Source of the DNA: Hoyosella sp. YIM 151337
Lineage (GTDB): Bacteria; Actinomycetota; Actinomycetes; Mycobacteriales; Mycobacteriaceae
Reading direction: 5' to 3'
Length of the DNA: 38,152 nt
Assembly (NCBI RefSeq): GCF_026041215.1
Contig: NZ_JAPEIQ010000015.1
Coordinates: 1 to 38,152 of the forward strand
A program made the position numbers and the translations under genes. Shown here piece after piece: positions 27,435 to 36,212 of the stretch (positions are counted from its first letter, which is position 1; the number at the start of each line of letters is the position of its first letter). The notes under the pieces are model-generated. The model searched no databases and was not told where the DNA came from. It saw only the letters and a list, made by a program, of their open reading frames with translations.

Positions 27435-27493
27435 GTGTAAACGCGCGGTAAAGGCCGCGCAACATCATTAATAACGCGACTCCCGCCATAGCT

Positions 27494-27522
27494 TTGACAC
27501 GAGAACGTGTTCTACATAGTAT
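27494..27522 (+). promoter_or_regulatory. Predicted mce4 operon promoter
   Basis: A perfect -35 TTGACA (27494-27499), a 17-bp spacer and a -10 TAGTAT (27517-27522) lie 34 bp before the yrbE4A ATG. The KstR box (27501-27514) sits entirely within the spacer. This is the clearest promoter in the window and repeats the hsaA design. A leader of about 25-30 nt with AGGGGAG before the ATG follows. Confidence 0.7.
27501..27514. promoter_or_regulatory. KstR operator, mce4 promoter
   Basis: GAGAACGTGTTCTA matches the operator core at all fixed positions except the first (G for T); AGAAC and GTTCT are perfect inverted arms. It occupies the -35/-10 spacer of the mce4 promoter. Confidence 0.72.
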
Positions 27523-27555
27523 GGCCTGCATCACAGCACTCAGGGGAGCGAGGCG

Positions 27556-28320
27556 ATGAATACTGCCGCTGCGGTACCACTCAGAGCTGTCGGTGACTTT
27601 TTCGGATTTGTCGCTCAGACAGCGCGCGCGCTTTTTCAGCCGCCCTTCCAGACGCGGGAAGTCATCGACCAGTCATGGTTCGTGGCACGGGTGTCGCTCG
27701 TACCAACACTCTTGATGGCTGTTCCTTTCACCGTGCTTGTCACGTTCACACTGAATATCCTGCTGCACGAAATCGGCGCCGCAGACCTCAGCGGAGCAGG
27801 AGCTGCCTTCGGCGCTGTCACGCAGGTCGGGCCGATCGTGACAGTCCTCATTGTCAGCGGTGCGGGGGCGACCGCAATCTGCGCCGACATGGGTGCCCGC
27901 ACGATCCGCGAAGAGATCGACGCCATGAAGGTGCTCGGCATCAGTCCCATCCAGCGACTCGTCGTTCCACGCGTCATCGCGTCGACGCTCGTCGCGCTGA
28001 TGCTGAACGGACTGGTCTGCACCATCGGCATCCTCGGCAGTTATGTGTTTTCGGTATACCTCCAAGACGTCAACCCCGGCGCTTTCGTCGACGGCCTCAC
28101 CTTGCTTACCGGGTTCGCCGAACTCATGATTTCAGAGCTGAAGGCAGGCATGTTCGGGATGATCGCGGGCCTGGTCGCGTGCTTCTTGGGGCTCAGCGTC
28201 AAGGGCGGACCGAAGAGCGTCGGCGCGGCGGTTAACCAGACGGTCGTGTTCGCGTTCATGGCGTTGTTCGTCGTCAACGTCGTCATTACAGCTATCGGCA
28301 TCAAGATCACGGCGGTATAG
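27556..28320 (+). CDS. yrbE4A: Mce4 permease YrbE4A
   Basis: MlaE/YrbE-type integral membrane permease, 254 residues as in M. tuberculosis YrbE4A, with about five to six membrane helices. Diagnostic blocks include ARVSLVPTLLMAVPFTVLVT, LLHEIGAADLSGAGAAFGAV and ATAICADMGARTIREEIDAM, the last being the EExDAM-type loop thought to contact the ATPase MceG/MkL. With YrbE4B it forms the channel of the Mce4 sterol importer. The ATPase is not encoded in this window. First gene of the operon; ATG 27556 follows AGGGGAG and the KstR-controlled promoter. A 3-nt gap separates it from yrbE4B. Confidence 0.96.
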   Translation: MNTAAAVPLRAVGDFFGFVAQTARALFQPPFQTREVIDQSWFVARVSLVPTLLMAVPFTVLVTFTLNILLHEIGAADLSGAGAAFGAVTQVGPIVTVLIVSGAGATAICADMGARTIREEIDAMKVLGISPIQRLVVPRVIASTLVALMLNGLVCTIGILGSYVFSVYLQDVNPGAFVDGLTLLTGFAELMISELKAGMFGMIAGLVACFLGLSVKGGPKSVGAAVNQTVVFAFMALFVVNVVITAIGIKITAV

Positions 28321-28323
28321 GCC

Positions 28324-29244
28324 ATGACGATTACCAACGACCCAGAAACACCGAAGGTCCAGGGGACCCCCGATAGTGACCCGGCAGTGACCGAGGCCGA
28401 AGTTTTCGCGGCGCGCTTCCCCAAGACCGCCCGGCGGGGCAGACGCATCACCGCAGCCGTCGACGCGGTTGGCGACCACGCTGTCTTCTATTTAAAGGCG
28501 CTAGCGTACGGACCTCGCGCTGTAATGCATTCACGACGGGAAACTGTCCGGCTCATCGCCGAAGTGGGCATGGGCACGGGTGCACTGGCGATCATTGGCG
28601 GCACGGTCGTCATCATGGGCTTTCTGACGATGTTTGCGGGCGGCACCATTGCGGTCCAGGGATTCAGCTCGCTCGGCAACATAGGAATCGAAGCGCTCAC
28701 CGGCTTCTTTTCCGCTTTCATCAACGTCAGGATCGCCGGGCCTGTGATTGCGGGTGTGGGCCTGGCAGCGACCATCGGTGCCGGCTGCACCGCGGAACTC
28801 GGTGCGATGCGTGTATCCGAAGAGATCGATGCGCTTGAAACGATGGCGGTACCGTCACTCCCGTACCTGGTCAGCACTCGGGTAATCGCCGGAATGATTG
28901 TCATCATCCCGTTGTATTCCCTCGCGATCATGGCCTCATTCTTCGGCGGACGCTTCGTCACCGTGCAGCTATACGGCCAATCACCTGGCCTGTACGACCA
29001 CTACTTCAGCACCTTCCTGCGCCCTGTCGACCTGATGTGGTCCTTCGTTCAAGTGCTTGTGATGGCGGTCGTCGTCATGCTTATTCATTCGTACTACGGC
29101 TACTACGCGTCAGGCGGCCCGGTCGGGGTCGGTGTTGCCGTCGGCAAAGCCACACGCGCTTCCCTCGTCGCGGTTGTCACAGTGACACTGATCATCTCGC
29201 TCGCTGTGTACGGCTCGGCCCCAAGCCTGGACCTTACGGGGTAG
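28324..29244 (+). CDS. yrbE4B: Mce4 permease YrbE4B
   Basis: Second MlaE-type permease, 306 residues. The core from about residue 45 matches YrbE4B (GFSSLGNIGIEALTGFFSAF, AAELGAMRVSEEID-type loop, SGLYDHYFSTFLRP, HSYYGYYASGGPVGVG). It has an N-terminal tail of roughly 25 extra residues (DPETPKVQGTPDSDPAVTEA) compared with the 280-residue M. tuberculosis protein; this tail is polar and likely cytoplasmic. ATG 28324 directly follows the yrbE4A stop, which supports the long form. It pairs with YrbE4A in the inner membrane. mce4A begins 4 nt downstream. Confidence 0.95.
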   Translation: MTITNDPETPKVQGTPDSDPAVTEAEVFAARFPKTARRGRRITAAVDAVGDHAVFYLKALAYGPRAVMHSRRETVRLIAEVGMGTGALAIIGGTVVIMGFLTMFAGGTIAVQGFSSLGNIGIEALTGFFSAFINVRIAGPVIAGVGLAATIGAGCTAELGAMRVSEEIDALETMAVPSLPYLVSTRVIAGMIVIIPLYSLAIMASFFGGRFVTVQLYGQSPGLYDHYFSTFLRPVDLMWSFVQVLVMAVVVMLIHSYYGYYASGGPVGVGVAVGKATRASLVAVVTVTLIISLAVYGSAPSLDLTG

Positions 29245-29248
29245 CGGC

Positions 29249-30421
29249 ATGGAGGACACATCAAGCAAGCACAAGCGGCTCGCGGCACTCGGGCTGGTCC
29301 TTCTGCTGGCCATCATTGCCGCGGTCACGTTCGCAATGTTCACTGGCCGGTTCACTGCTACTGCCCCGGTCACCGTCTTCTCAGCCCGTTCCGGCCTCGT
29401 CATGGCACCGGATGCGAAGGTGAAACTGCGCGGCGTTGACATCGGACTTGTACGGGCCGTAAACGAAGTACCCGGCGGTGCCGAGCTCGAACTCGACATC
29501 TATGCCGGGCAACTCGAACGGCTGCCGCGCAACGTGCAAGTGGAAATCAGCGCCACCACGATTTTCGGCGCGAAGTACGTGCACTTCATCGACCCTGAGG
29601 AGCCTGATCCGGCACCGTTGCCCGCAGGCGCCACCATCAACGCGGACGCGGTCACCGTCGAGATCAACACGGTATTCGAGAACCTCTCGGATCTGTTGCG
29701 CCGCATCGAACCCGACAAGCTCAACGCCACCCTCGGTGCCGTCTCCACCGCGTTACAGGGCCGGGGTGACGAGGTGGGCGCTCTCATCACACGAACCCAC
29801 GGCTACCTCGAAGCGATGAATCCGAGCCTCCCGCAGCTGCGAAATACCAGCGCCGCCAGCGCAGACGTCACCAACCTCTACGCGGACGAAATCGATGCCT
29901 TCCTCGACGTGGTGCGGAACACCACCGCCGTCAGCGGCACCATTGTCGACGAGCAAACACAGCTGGACGCTCTGTTGCTCAGCGTCATCGGCCTGGGCGA
30001 CACCGGCAACGAGGTCATCGCGGGCAGCGAGAACGACATCACCACCGCGCTCAGCCTGCTGCGGCCCACCACCCGGTTGCTGGACCGCTACGCACCCGCC
30101 ATCAACTGCATCATTGTTGGGCTCGATAACGCACGCCCCATCGCAGAAGACATCTTCGGCGGCCTGCAGGAAGGCATCGCACTGAACACGGGCTTCATGT
30201 ACGGCGCCGAGCCGTACACCTATCCGAATGACCTGCCGAAGGTGAACGCGACCGGCGGACCGAACTGCTTCGGGCTCCCGAACCCGGTGCCTGGAGCGAT
30301 CCCCAATTACCTCGTCACCGACACCGCGAATGTGCCATTCGCCCCGAATACGAGGCTTCAGCAGGACGCGCCCCGCGTGTACCAGCTGATGTTCGCTGGC
30401 ATCCCGGGGGTGGGTGAATGA
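29249..30421 (+). CDS. mce4A: Mce4A substrate-binding/tunnel protein
   Basis: A 390-residue Mce-family protein. One N-terminal membrane anchor (LAALGLVLLLAIIAAVTFAMF), then the MCE/MlaD domain (TVFSARSGLVMAPDAKVKLRGVDIG ... FGAKYVHFIDP), a long alpha-helical region and a C-terminal tail with a Cys pair near NCIIVG and PNCFGLP. It is exported and anchored on the outside of the membrane, where the six Mce proteins are thought to build a shuttle or tunnel for cholesterol. ATG is 4 nt after yrbE4B, and the stop overlaps mce4B by ATGA. Confidence 0.95.
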   Translation: MEDTSSKHKRLAALGLVLLLAIIAAVTFAMFTGRFTATAPVTVFSARSGLVMAPDAKVKLRGVDIGLVRAVNEVPGGAELELDIYAGQLERLPRNVQVEISATTIFGAKYVHFIDPEEPDPAPLPAGATINADAVTVEINTVFENLSDLLRRIEPDKLNATLGAVSTALQGRGDEVGALITRTHGYLEAMNPSLPQLRNTSAASADVTNLYADEIDAFLDVVRNTTAVSGTIVDEQTQLDALLLSVIGLGDTGNEVIAGSENDITTALSLLRPTTRLLDRYAPAINCIIVGLDNARPIAEDIFGGLQEGIALNTGFMYGAEPYTYPNDLPKVNATGGPNCFGLPNPVPGAIPNYLVTDTANVPFAPNTRLQQDAPRVYQLMFAGIPGVGE

Positions 30422-31443
30422 AGACGCGGGGCGCCGGCATCAAGATGCTGATCTTCAGTATCACAATGGGACTTGTCTTCCTCGGTCTTGCGATCGTGTT
30501 CAGTGAAGTCCGCTTCTCCGCAACCGAGAATTACAAAGCCACCTTCACCAGTGTCTCTGGGCTCCAGCCTGGTGACAAAGTTCGTATCGCCGGTGTCCAG
30601 GTCGGTACCGTCCGCGGCGTTCGCGTCGAACCGGACAACCTTGCGCACGTCGATTTCCGCGTTGAGGCGAAGTACCCGCTGTTCGCCAGCACGAAAGCGA
30701 CCGTGCGGTACGAGAACCTTGTCGGGGACAGGTATCTGGAGCTGCTGGAGGGGCCTGGTACGCCGGATCCACTCGAGCCCGGTGGAACCATTCCCGTTGC
30801 GCAAACGTCACCCGCGCTCGATCTCGATACGCTGCTCGGCGGATTCCGGCCACTGCTGCAGGCACTTGACCCGGACGACGTCAACGAACTGTCGCACGCC
30901 TTGCTCGGTGTGTTCCAGGGCCAGGGTGAGACGCTCGTTTCACTACTCGGGCGCTCGGGTTCCTTCACTCAAACACTCGCTGAGCAGGACGCGCTGATCG
31001 GCAGTGTCATCACCAACCTCACCGGCACCCTCGAGATGCTCGAGCAGCGCGACGATCAGTTCTCCCACACAATCGACAGACTGCAGCACCTAGTGTCCGA
31101 CCTGTCTGCGGACCGTGATCCCATCGCAAGTGCGGTGCCTCGCCTGGCGAACGCCACTGGCTCTCTCGCGGAACTATTCGAGTACAACCGCCCGCCGATT
31201 CGGGAAGTCATCGCCGAAACGCAGCGCACCGCAACGCAACTCGACGCGGGGCGGGACGAGATCAACTGGGTACTGGAGAACATGCCCGAGACCTATCGCA
31301 AACTAACACGCATCGGGTCGTACGGCTCATTTCTTCAGCTTTACGTGTGCGCCACGCAGGCGAAGTTCACGGGTCCCGATGGACGCAACATCATGGTCCA
31401 GCTTCCCGGCACTCAGCTCACGGGGAGGTGCGCGCCATCATGA
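30418..31443 (+). CDS. mce4B: Mce4B
   Basis: 341-residue Mce protein. The N-terminal anchor is about residues 9-30 (MLIFSITMGLVFLGLAIVFS), the MCE domain contains SVSGLQPGDKVRIAGVQVGTV and VRYENLVGDRYLELLEG, and a long helical region with leucine/acidic repeats ends in a short tail with cysteines (YVCATQ, TGRCAPS). ATGA overlaps on both sides (with mce4A and mce4C) indicate coupled translation. Part of the cell-envelope section of the sterol importer. Confidence 0.95.
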   Translation: MKTRGAGIKMLIFSITMGLVFLGLAIVFSEVRFSATENYKATFTSVSGLQPGDKVRIAGVQVGTVRGVRVEPDNLAHVDFRVEAKYPLFASTKATVRYENLVGDRYLELLEGPGTPDPLEPGGTIPVAQTSPALDLDTLLGGFRPLLQALDPDDVNELSHALLGVFQGQGETLVSLLGRSGSFTQTLAEQDALIGSVITNLTGTLEMLEQRDDQFSHTIDRLQHLVSDLSADRDPIASAVPRLANATGSLAELFEYNRPPIREVIAETQRTATQLDAGRDEINWVLENMPETYRKLTRIGSYGSFLQLYVCATQAKFTGPDGRNIMVQLPGTQLTGRCAPS

Positions 31444-32501
31444 GTTATCGCAAGCCGATGTCATCCGAGATGAAAGGCATCATCGGAATCGTCGTGTCCG
31501 CGGTGGTCGTCCTCGCCGCGCTGCAGTACGACAACATTCCCTGGTTCGGGGGCGACTCACGCTACAGCGCGCACTTCGCGGACGCTGGTGGTCTGCTGCC
31601 CGGCGATCCGGTCGAGGTGGCGGGAGTCAAGGTCGGCGAGGTCGGTACCGTCGCGCTCGATGGCGATCGTGTTCGGGTGGAATTCACCGCTCAGCGCTCG
31701 CTGCAATTCGGTGACCGCACCGCCGCGGCGATCAAAACGAACACCATCCTCGGCCGCAAGGCACTGCATGTCCAGCCAGAGGGGCGCGGCGAACTAGGCC
31801 CTGACGATGTGATTCCGCTTGAGCGGACGACCTCACCGTACTCGCTCAACGACGCGCTCGGTGATCTGACAACGACTGTTCACGACCTTGATACCGAGCG
31901 GCTCGCGGCCACGTTCGACAGCATGTCGGACGCGATGACCGATACGCCGCCACACATCCGGGCGGCGCTCGACGGAGTCAGTCGCTTGTCGCGGAGCATC
32001 CACACCCGCAACGAGGAACTTCTGAACCTGCTGAGCGCCGCGAACAACGTCAGCGATGTCCTCGGTGACCGCGCCGACCAGATCAACAGCCTGCTGCTCG
32101 ACGGCAACCAGTTGCTGTATGAACTCGACGTGCGCCGCGCAGCGATCAGTGAACTCGTCACCAACATCTCCGCGCTCTCCCAGCAGCTGAGCGGGCTGGT
32201 GCAGGACAACGAAGCCCAGATGGCGCCCACCCTGGAACGACTGAACTCGGTCCTCGACGTGCTTCGCCAGAACGACGACAACCTCAAACGCGCTCTCGAG
32301 GGGCTCGCGCCGTACGCGCTCGCACTGGGCGAGCAGGTCGGCAGCGGGCCATACTTCCAGGCCTTCGTCTCGAACTTCGGTTCCGGAAAGCTTCTGCAAG
32401 GCCTCGTCGACGCCCTCGTGTGGCCGGAAAACGTCCCCAACGACCTCCGCCACTACCTCCTGGAGCCGCCACCCTCGATCGAGATCCTGGACGGTGAATG
32501 A
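31440..32501 (+). CDS. mce4C: Mce4C
   Basis: 353 residues from ATG 31440 (MSYRKPMSSEMKG). The frame extends back to 31347, but the ATGA overlap with the mce4B stop marks the true start. N-terminal anchor GIIGIVVSAVVVLAALQY, MCE domain FADAGGLLPGDPVEVAGVKVGEV and TNTILGRKALHVQPEG, then helices rich in Asn/Gln/Leu and a C-terminal EPPPSIEI tail. Predicted to be exported and membrane-anchored; assembles with the other Mce4 subunits. The stop overlaps mce4D (ATGA). Confidence 0.95.
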   Translation: MSYRKPMSSEMKGIIGIVVSAVVVLAALQYDNIPWFGGDSRYSAHFADAGGLLPGDPVEVAGVKVGEVGTVALDGDRVRVEFTAQRSLQFGDRTAAAIKTNTILGRKALHVQPEGRGELGPDDVIPLERTTSPYSLNDALGDLTTTVHDLDTERLAATFDSMSDAMTDTPPHIRAALDGVSRLSRSIHTRNEELLNLLSAANNVSDVLGDRADQINSLLLDGNQLLYELDVRRAAISELVTNISALSQQLSGLVQDNEAQMAPTLERLNSVLDVLRQNDDNLKRALEGLAPYALALGEQVGSGPYFQAFVSNFGSGKLLQGLVDALVWPENVPNDLRHYLLEPPPSIEILDGE

Positions 32502-33766
32502 TGCGAGTGATCCCCTTTGTGTCCCGGTTTCGCCGCCGAACCGCCATCATCGCCGGACTGATGGCCGGGGTGATCCTGATCGCCGCGGTGGCGATGCAGA
32601 TCGCGCGGAGCGAACGAACCGAAATCACTGCGCTATTCACCTCGACCACCGGCCTCTACGCGGGCGATGACGTCCGGATTCTCGGCGTCAGAGTGGGAAG
32701 AATCGACCGGATCGAACCCCACGATGGCGCCACCGTCGTCACAATGTCACTTGATCCCGACGTGGAAGTGCCGGCGGACGCATACGCGGCAATTCTCGCA
32801 CAATCTCTGGTGTCTGGCCGTTTCGTACAGCTCGGACCGGTTTATGCGGGCGGGCCGGCACTGCAGGACGGTGATGAGATCCCGTTGCAGCGCACGACCG
32901 TCCCCGTCGAGTGGGATGACATCAAGGTGGAGCTGAGCAATCTGGCGGACGCGCTGGGGCCCGTAGATGAGGACACCGACGGCAGTTTCAGCCGCCTGGT
33001 GACAACAGCTGCGGAAAACCTGGATGGCAACGGTGCCGAACTGAACCTGGCGTTGTCAGAGCTTTCCCACGCGATGTCGACGCTCGCGGATGGCCGTCAC
33101 GATCTGTTCGGCAGTGTGCGTAACCTGCACCGCTTCACCAGCGCACTGTCAGGAGCAAATCAGCAGATCACCGAGTTCGGCGGGCATCTCGCATCCGTTT
33201 CCGACGTCCTCGCAGGCAGCTCGTCTGCCCTCGGGCAAGCACTCGACGAACTAGATATTGCGGTGGGTGAAGTACACCGATTCGTTGGCGACAACCGTGC
33301 TGCACTGGCGGAAAGCGTCGATCAGCTTGCGCATACGACTGCGACACTCGATTCGAAGCGGCCCGAAATCGAACGGGTCCTGCACAGTGGTCCGACGTCG
33401 CTGACAAACTTCTATCAGATCTACAATCCTGCGCAAGGCACGCTGACCGGTGCCATCGCGCTGAACAACTTCGCCAACCCGGTCAACTTCCTCTGCGGCT
33501 CAGTGGAAGGTCTCCAGGCGAACCAGTCCGACCACAGCGCGGACCTGTGCGTCCAGTACCTCGCGCCGATCCTCAACTCACTGGCGATCAATTACCCACC
33601 GCTGCTCTTGAACCCGGCTAGCGGTGTACACGCCTTCCCTGAGCAGCTCCAGTACAGCGACCCGTCACTCGCGGCACGCGTCCCCGCGCAGCCTGCGCCG
33701 CCGGCGGCACCTCAGACGCCGCCGCGTGATCTGGCATCACTTCTCCTTCCAGGGGGTGCGCGATGA
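32498..33766 (+). CDS. mce4D: Mce4D
   Basis: 422-residue Mce protein. The anchor helix is about residues 15-35 (TAIIAGLMAGVILIAAVAMQI). The MCE domain includes TSTTGLYAGDDVRILGVRVGRID, followed by the heptad-like region SNLADALGP...ALSELSHAMSTLADG. It ends in an alanine/proline-rich tail (PAQPAPPAAPQTPP), shorter than in some mycobacterial homologues. Two cysteines (NFLCGS and DLCVQY) could form a disulfide outside the membrane. ATG ATG at 32498 overlaps the mce4C stop, and its stop overlaps mce4E. Confidence 0.94.
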   Translation: MMRVIPFVSRFRRRTAIIAGLMAGVILIAAVAMQIARSERTEITALFTSTTGLYAGDDVRILGVRVGRIDRIEPHDGATVVTMSLDPDVEVPADAYAAILAQSLVSGRFVQLGPVYAGGPALQDGDEIPLQRTTVPVEWDDIKVELSNLADALGPVDEDTDGSFSRLVTTAAENLDGNGAELNLALSELSHAMSTLADGRHDLFGSVRNLHRFTSALSGANQQITEFGGHLASVSDVLAGSSSALGQALDELDIAVGEVHRFVGDNRAALAESVDQLAHTTATLDSKRPEIERVLHSGPTSLTNFYQIYNPAQGTLTGAIALNNFANPVNFLCGSVEGLQANQSDHSADLCVQYLAPILNSLAINYPPLLLNPASGVHAFPEQLQYSDPSLAARVPAQPAPPAAPQTPPRDLASLLLPGGAR

Positions 33767-34845
33767 CGATGCGCCGCCGCCTCACTGCCCTGTCCATCGC
33801 CGCCGCGCTTGCGGTCACTGTCACTGGGTGCGAATGGCAGGGACTCAACTCGCTCGATTTGCCGGGTGCGCCCGGCATCGCGGGCGACTCGTACACCGTC
33901 CGCATCGAGATGCCGAACGTCACGACCCTCACGCGCAACTCCCCTGTCCGGGTCAACGATGTCGCAGTCGGCTCGATTACCGGAATCGAGGTGGACGGCT
34001 GGAACGCGCTTGTCACGGTATCGATTGAGCAGAACGTCATTCTTCCGGCTAACGCGACCGCAAAGGTAGGGCAAACGAGCTTGCTCGGCTCCACTCACCT
34101 CGAGCTCGCAGCACCCATTGATGAGCTGCCCGAGGGTACGCTGCGCGACGGTGACCTCATACCTATGGAGCGCGCCGGTGTGTACGCCACAACTGAGCAA
34201 ACACTGTCGGCGCTCTCCGTGGTGCTCAATGGTGGCGGGCTCGCGCAGCTGCAGGACATCACACGTGAACTCAACCGGGCGCTGGGCGGAAACGAGCAGG
34301 AAGCCCGGGAACTGCTCGCTAATCTGGACGAATTATCAACCGGTCTCGACGATCAGCGCGGCGACATCATCGAGGCCATGGCGGGACTCGACCGGCTGAG
34401 TGCCTCACTCACTCCTGAATCGGAAACGATCTACGCGGCGCTCGACGAAATTCCGCCTGCCCTCGACGTTCTCATTGAAAACCGGCCTAACCTCACCCAG
34501 GCACTCGTGTCACTCAGCGAACTCGGTGACACAGCGACACGCATCACCGCGGAGTCGTCTGAAGATCTGCATGCCAATCTGCAAAGTCTCATCCCCGTGC
34601 TGGAAGCACTCGCCGATAGCGGAACACACCTCACCGACGTGATGAGCCTGCTTTTCACTTTCCCCTTCCCGATGAAGACAGTCGGCAATGCCGTCAAGGG
34701 TGACTACGCGAACCTGATGATGACACTCGATCTCACTGGACCCCGCATGGATTCGAACTTTCTCACGGGCACACCGCTCGGCGGCTCACTCGGCGGCGTT
34801 GAGGGCACCCGCGGCCAGGGTGCAGGTCAGGTGAATGGCCGATGA
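33763..34845 (+). CDS. mce4E: Mce4E lipoprotein (LprN-like)
   Basis: 360-residue Mce protein made as a lipoprotein: a basic N-terminus, a hydrophobic stretch and the lipobox V-T-G-C with the lipidated cysteine at residue 23, followed by EWQGLNSLDLPGAPG. The MCE domain (PNVTTLTRNSPVRVNDVAVGSI ... QTSLLGSTHLELAAP) leads into the helical region DELSTGLDDQRGDIIEAMAGLD. In each mce operon the fifth mce gene encodes the lipoprotein, as here. ATGA overlaps with mce4D and mce4F. Expected location: outer face of the plasma membrane. Confidence 0.95.
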   Translation: MTMRRRLTALSIAAALAVTVTGCEWQGLNSLDLPGAPGIAGDSYTVRIEMPNVTTLTRNSPVRVNDVAVGSITGIEVDGWNALVTVSIEQNVILPANATAKVGQTSLLGSTHLELAAPIDELPEGTLRDGDLIPMERAGVYATTEQTLSALSVVLNGGGLAQLQDITRELNRALGGNEQEARELLANLDELSTGLDDQRGDIIEAMAGLDRLSASLTPESETIYAALDEIPPALDVLIENRPNLTQALVSLSELGDTATRITAESSEDLHANLQSLIPVLEALADSGTHLTDVMSLLFTFPFPMKTVGNAVKGDYANLMMTLDLTGPRMDSNFLTGTPLGGSLGGVEGTRGQGAGQVNGR

Positions 34846-36212
34846 TGCTCACGACGTTCGCGCGCGCGCAGCTCGCAATTCTCGCCTTGCTGTCTGTGAT
34901 TGGTCTAGTCACCGTGTCGGCGGTGTACCTCAGCCTGCCCGCACTCGCCGGCGTCGGGCGGTACCAGGTGACCGTGGAATTCGATGCATCTGGCGGCCTG
35001 TACCAGCATGCGAATGTCGTGTATCGCGGCACCACCGTCGGCGAGGTCCGCTCCGTTGAGCTCACCCCCACGGGCGTCGCCGCACGGTTATCACTGAATA
35101 GCAGCTACAGCATACCGGCGGACGTGAGTGCGACAGTCCGGAGCGTCTCCGCTGTCGGTGAGCAGTACGTCGACCTGATCCCCCTCAGCACCGGCGGTGA
35201 TCGGCTCGCGGGCGGTGACGTCATCCCGGCGTCCCGGACGACGCTTCCGCAAGACGTCGGGCCGCTCCTCGATCAACTTGACGCGATGATCGAAAACATT
35301 ACCGGCACGGACCTTCAGCTCGTCGTCGACGAGGCGTTCGACGCCTTCGCGGGGGCCGACTCCGAGATACAGCGGCTGATCGACGCCGCAACGCTACTGC
35401 TTGATGAAGCTGAACTCAATACGTTCGAAACCCAGGAACTCATCGCGCAAGCGGGGCCGCTGCTCGACACGCAGGTGGCCGGTGCCGACGATATCCGGGC
35501 ATGGACGCGCAACCTCTCGACGTTTACCCACCAGCTGCGGGAAAGCGATGAAGAGCTGCGTTCGCTGATCCGTCAGGGCCCTGGCGCCGCTGACGAGGCC
35601 ACCGCACTGTTCCAGGATGTGCGCCCCACCCTGCCGATCTTGATGGCGAACATGGTGAGCTTCGGAGAAGTGGGCGTGACGTACCATCCCGGTATCGAAC
35701 AGGTTCTCGTCACATTCCCGCCGCTTATTGCCGCACTGTACCGGGCTGCGACCGGTGGTCCGCGTGATCAGGGAGCGCTAGTCGACTTTCACCTCCAACT
35801 CAACGATCCACCTGCGTGCACCACCGGGTTCTTGCCGCCGAGCGAGCGCCGCTCGCCCGCTGACTTTTCCACTCCGGATACACCCCCGGGTCTGTTCTGC
35901 CAGGTCGCTCCCGAAGGTCCGGAAGCGGTGCGGGGTGCGCGCAACACGCCCTGCATGGAGTATCCCGGCCGGCGCGCGCCGACGCCCGAACAGTGCCGTA
36001 CCGGGTACACACCGCTCGGAACGAATCCGCCAGTGGGCCCGCCTCAGCCCGTCGTCACACCAAGCAGCACAAACACCGGCGCAACCGCGCGGCAATACGA
36101 CACGTCGACCGGCATCTTTACGGGGCCCGATGGCCGAACGTACAGTCAGCCAGGACTGATTGGAGGCGCCGGGGATTGGCAGTCAATGATGATCAACCAG
36201 CAGGGCCGATGA
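34842..36212 (+). CDS. mce4F: Mce4F
   Basis: 456-residue final Mce subunit. N-terminal anchor about residues 10-30 (LAILALLSVIGLVTVSAVYL), MCE domain with DASGGLYQHANVVYRGTTVGEV and SVSAVGEQYVDLIPL. The C-terminal part is cysteine- and proline-rich (PACTTGFLPPSERR, GLFCQVAPEG, NTPCMEYPGRRAPTPEQC) and ends in a Gly/Ser/Thr-rich stretch. The four clustered cysteines are characteristic of MceF-type subunits. It is shorter than the M. tuberculosis Mce4F (about 560). The start overlaps the mce4E stop and its stop overlaps the first Mce-associated gene. Confidence 0.94.
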   Translation: MMLTTFARAQLAILALLSVIGLVTVSAVYLSLPALAGVGRYQVTVEFDASGGLYQHANVVYRGTTVGEVRSVELTPTGVAARLSLNSSYSIPADVSATVRSVSAVGEQYVDLIPLSTGGDRLAGGDVIPASRTTLPQDVGPLLDQLDAMIENITGTDLQLVVDEAFDAFAGADSEIQRLIDAATLLLDEAELNTFETQELIAQAGPLLDTQVAGADDIRAWTRNLSTFTHQLRESDEELRSLIRQGPGAADEATALFQDVRPTLPILMANMVSFGEVGVTYHPGIEQVLVTFPPLIAALYRAATGGPRDQGALVDFHLQLNDPPACTTGFLPPSERRSPADFSTPDTPPGLFCQVAPEGPEAVRGARNTPCMEYPGRRAPTPEQCRTGYTPLGTNPPVGPPQPVVTPSSTNTGATARQYDTSTGIFTGPDGRTYSQPGLIGGAGDWQSMMINQQGR

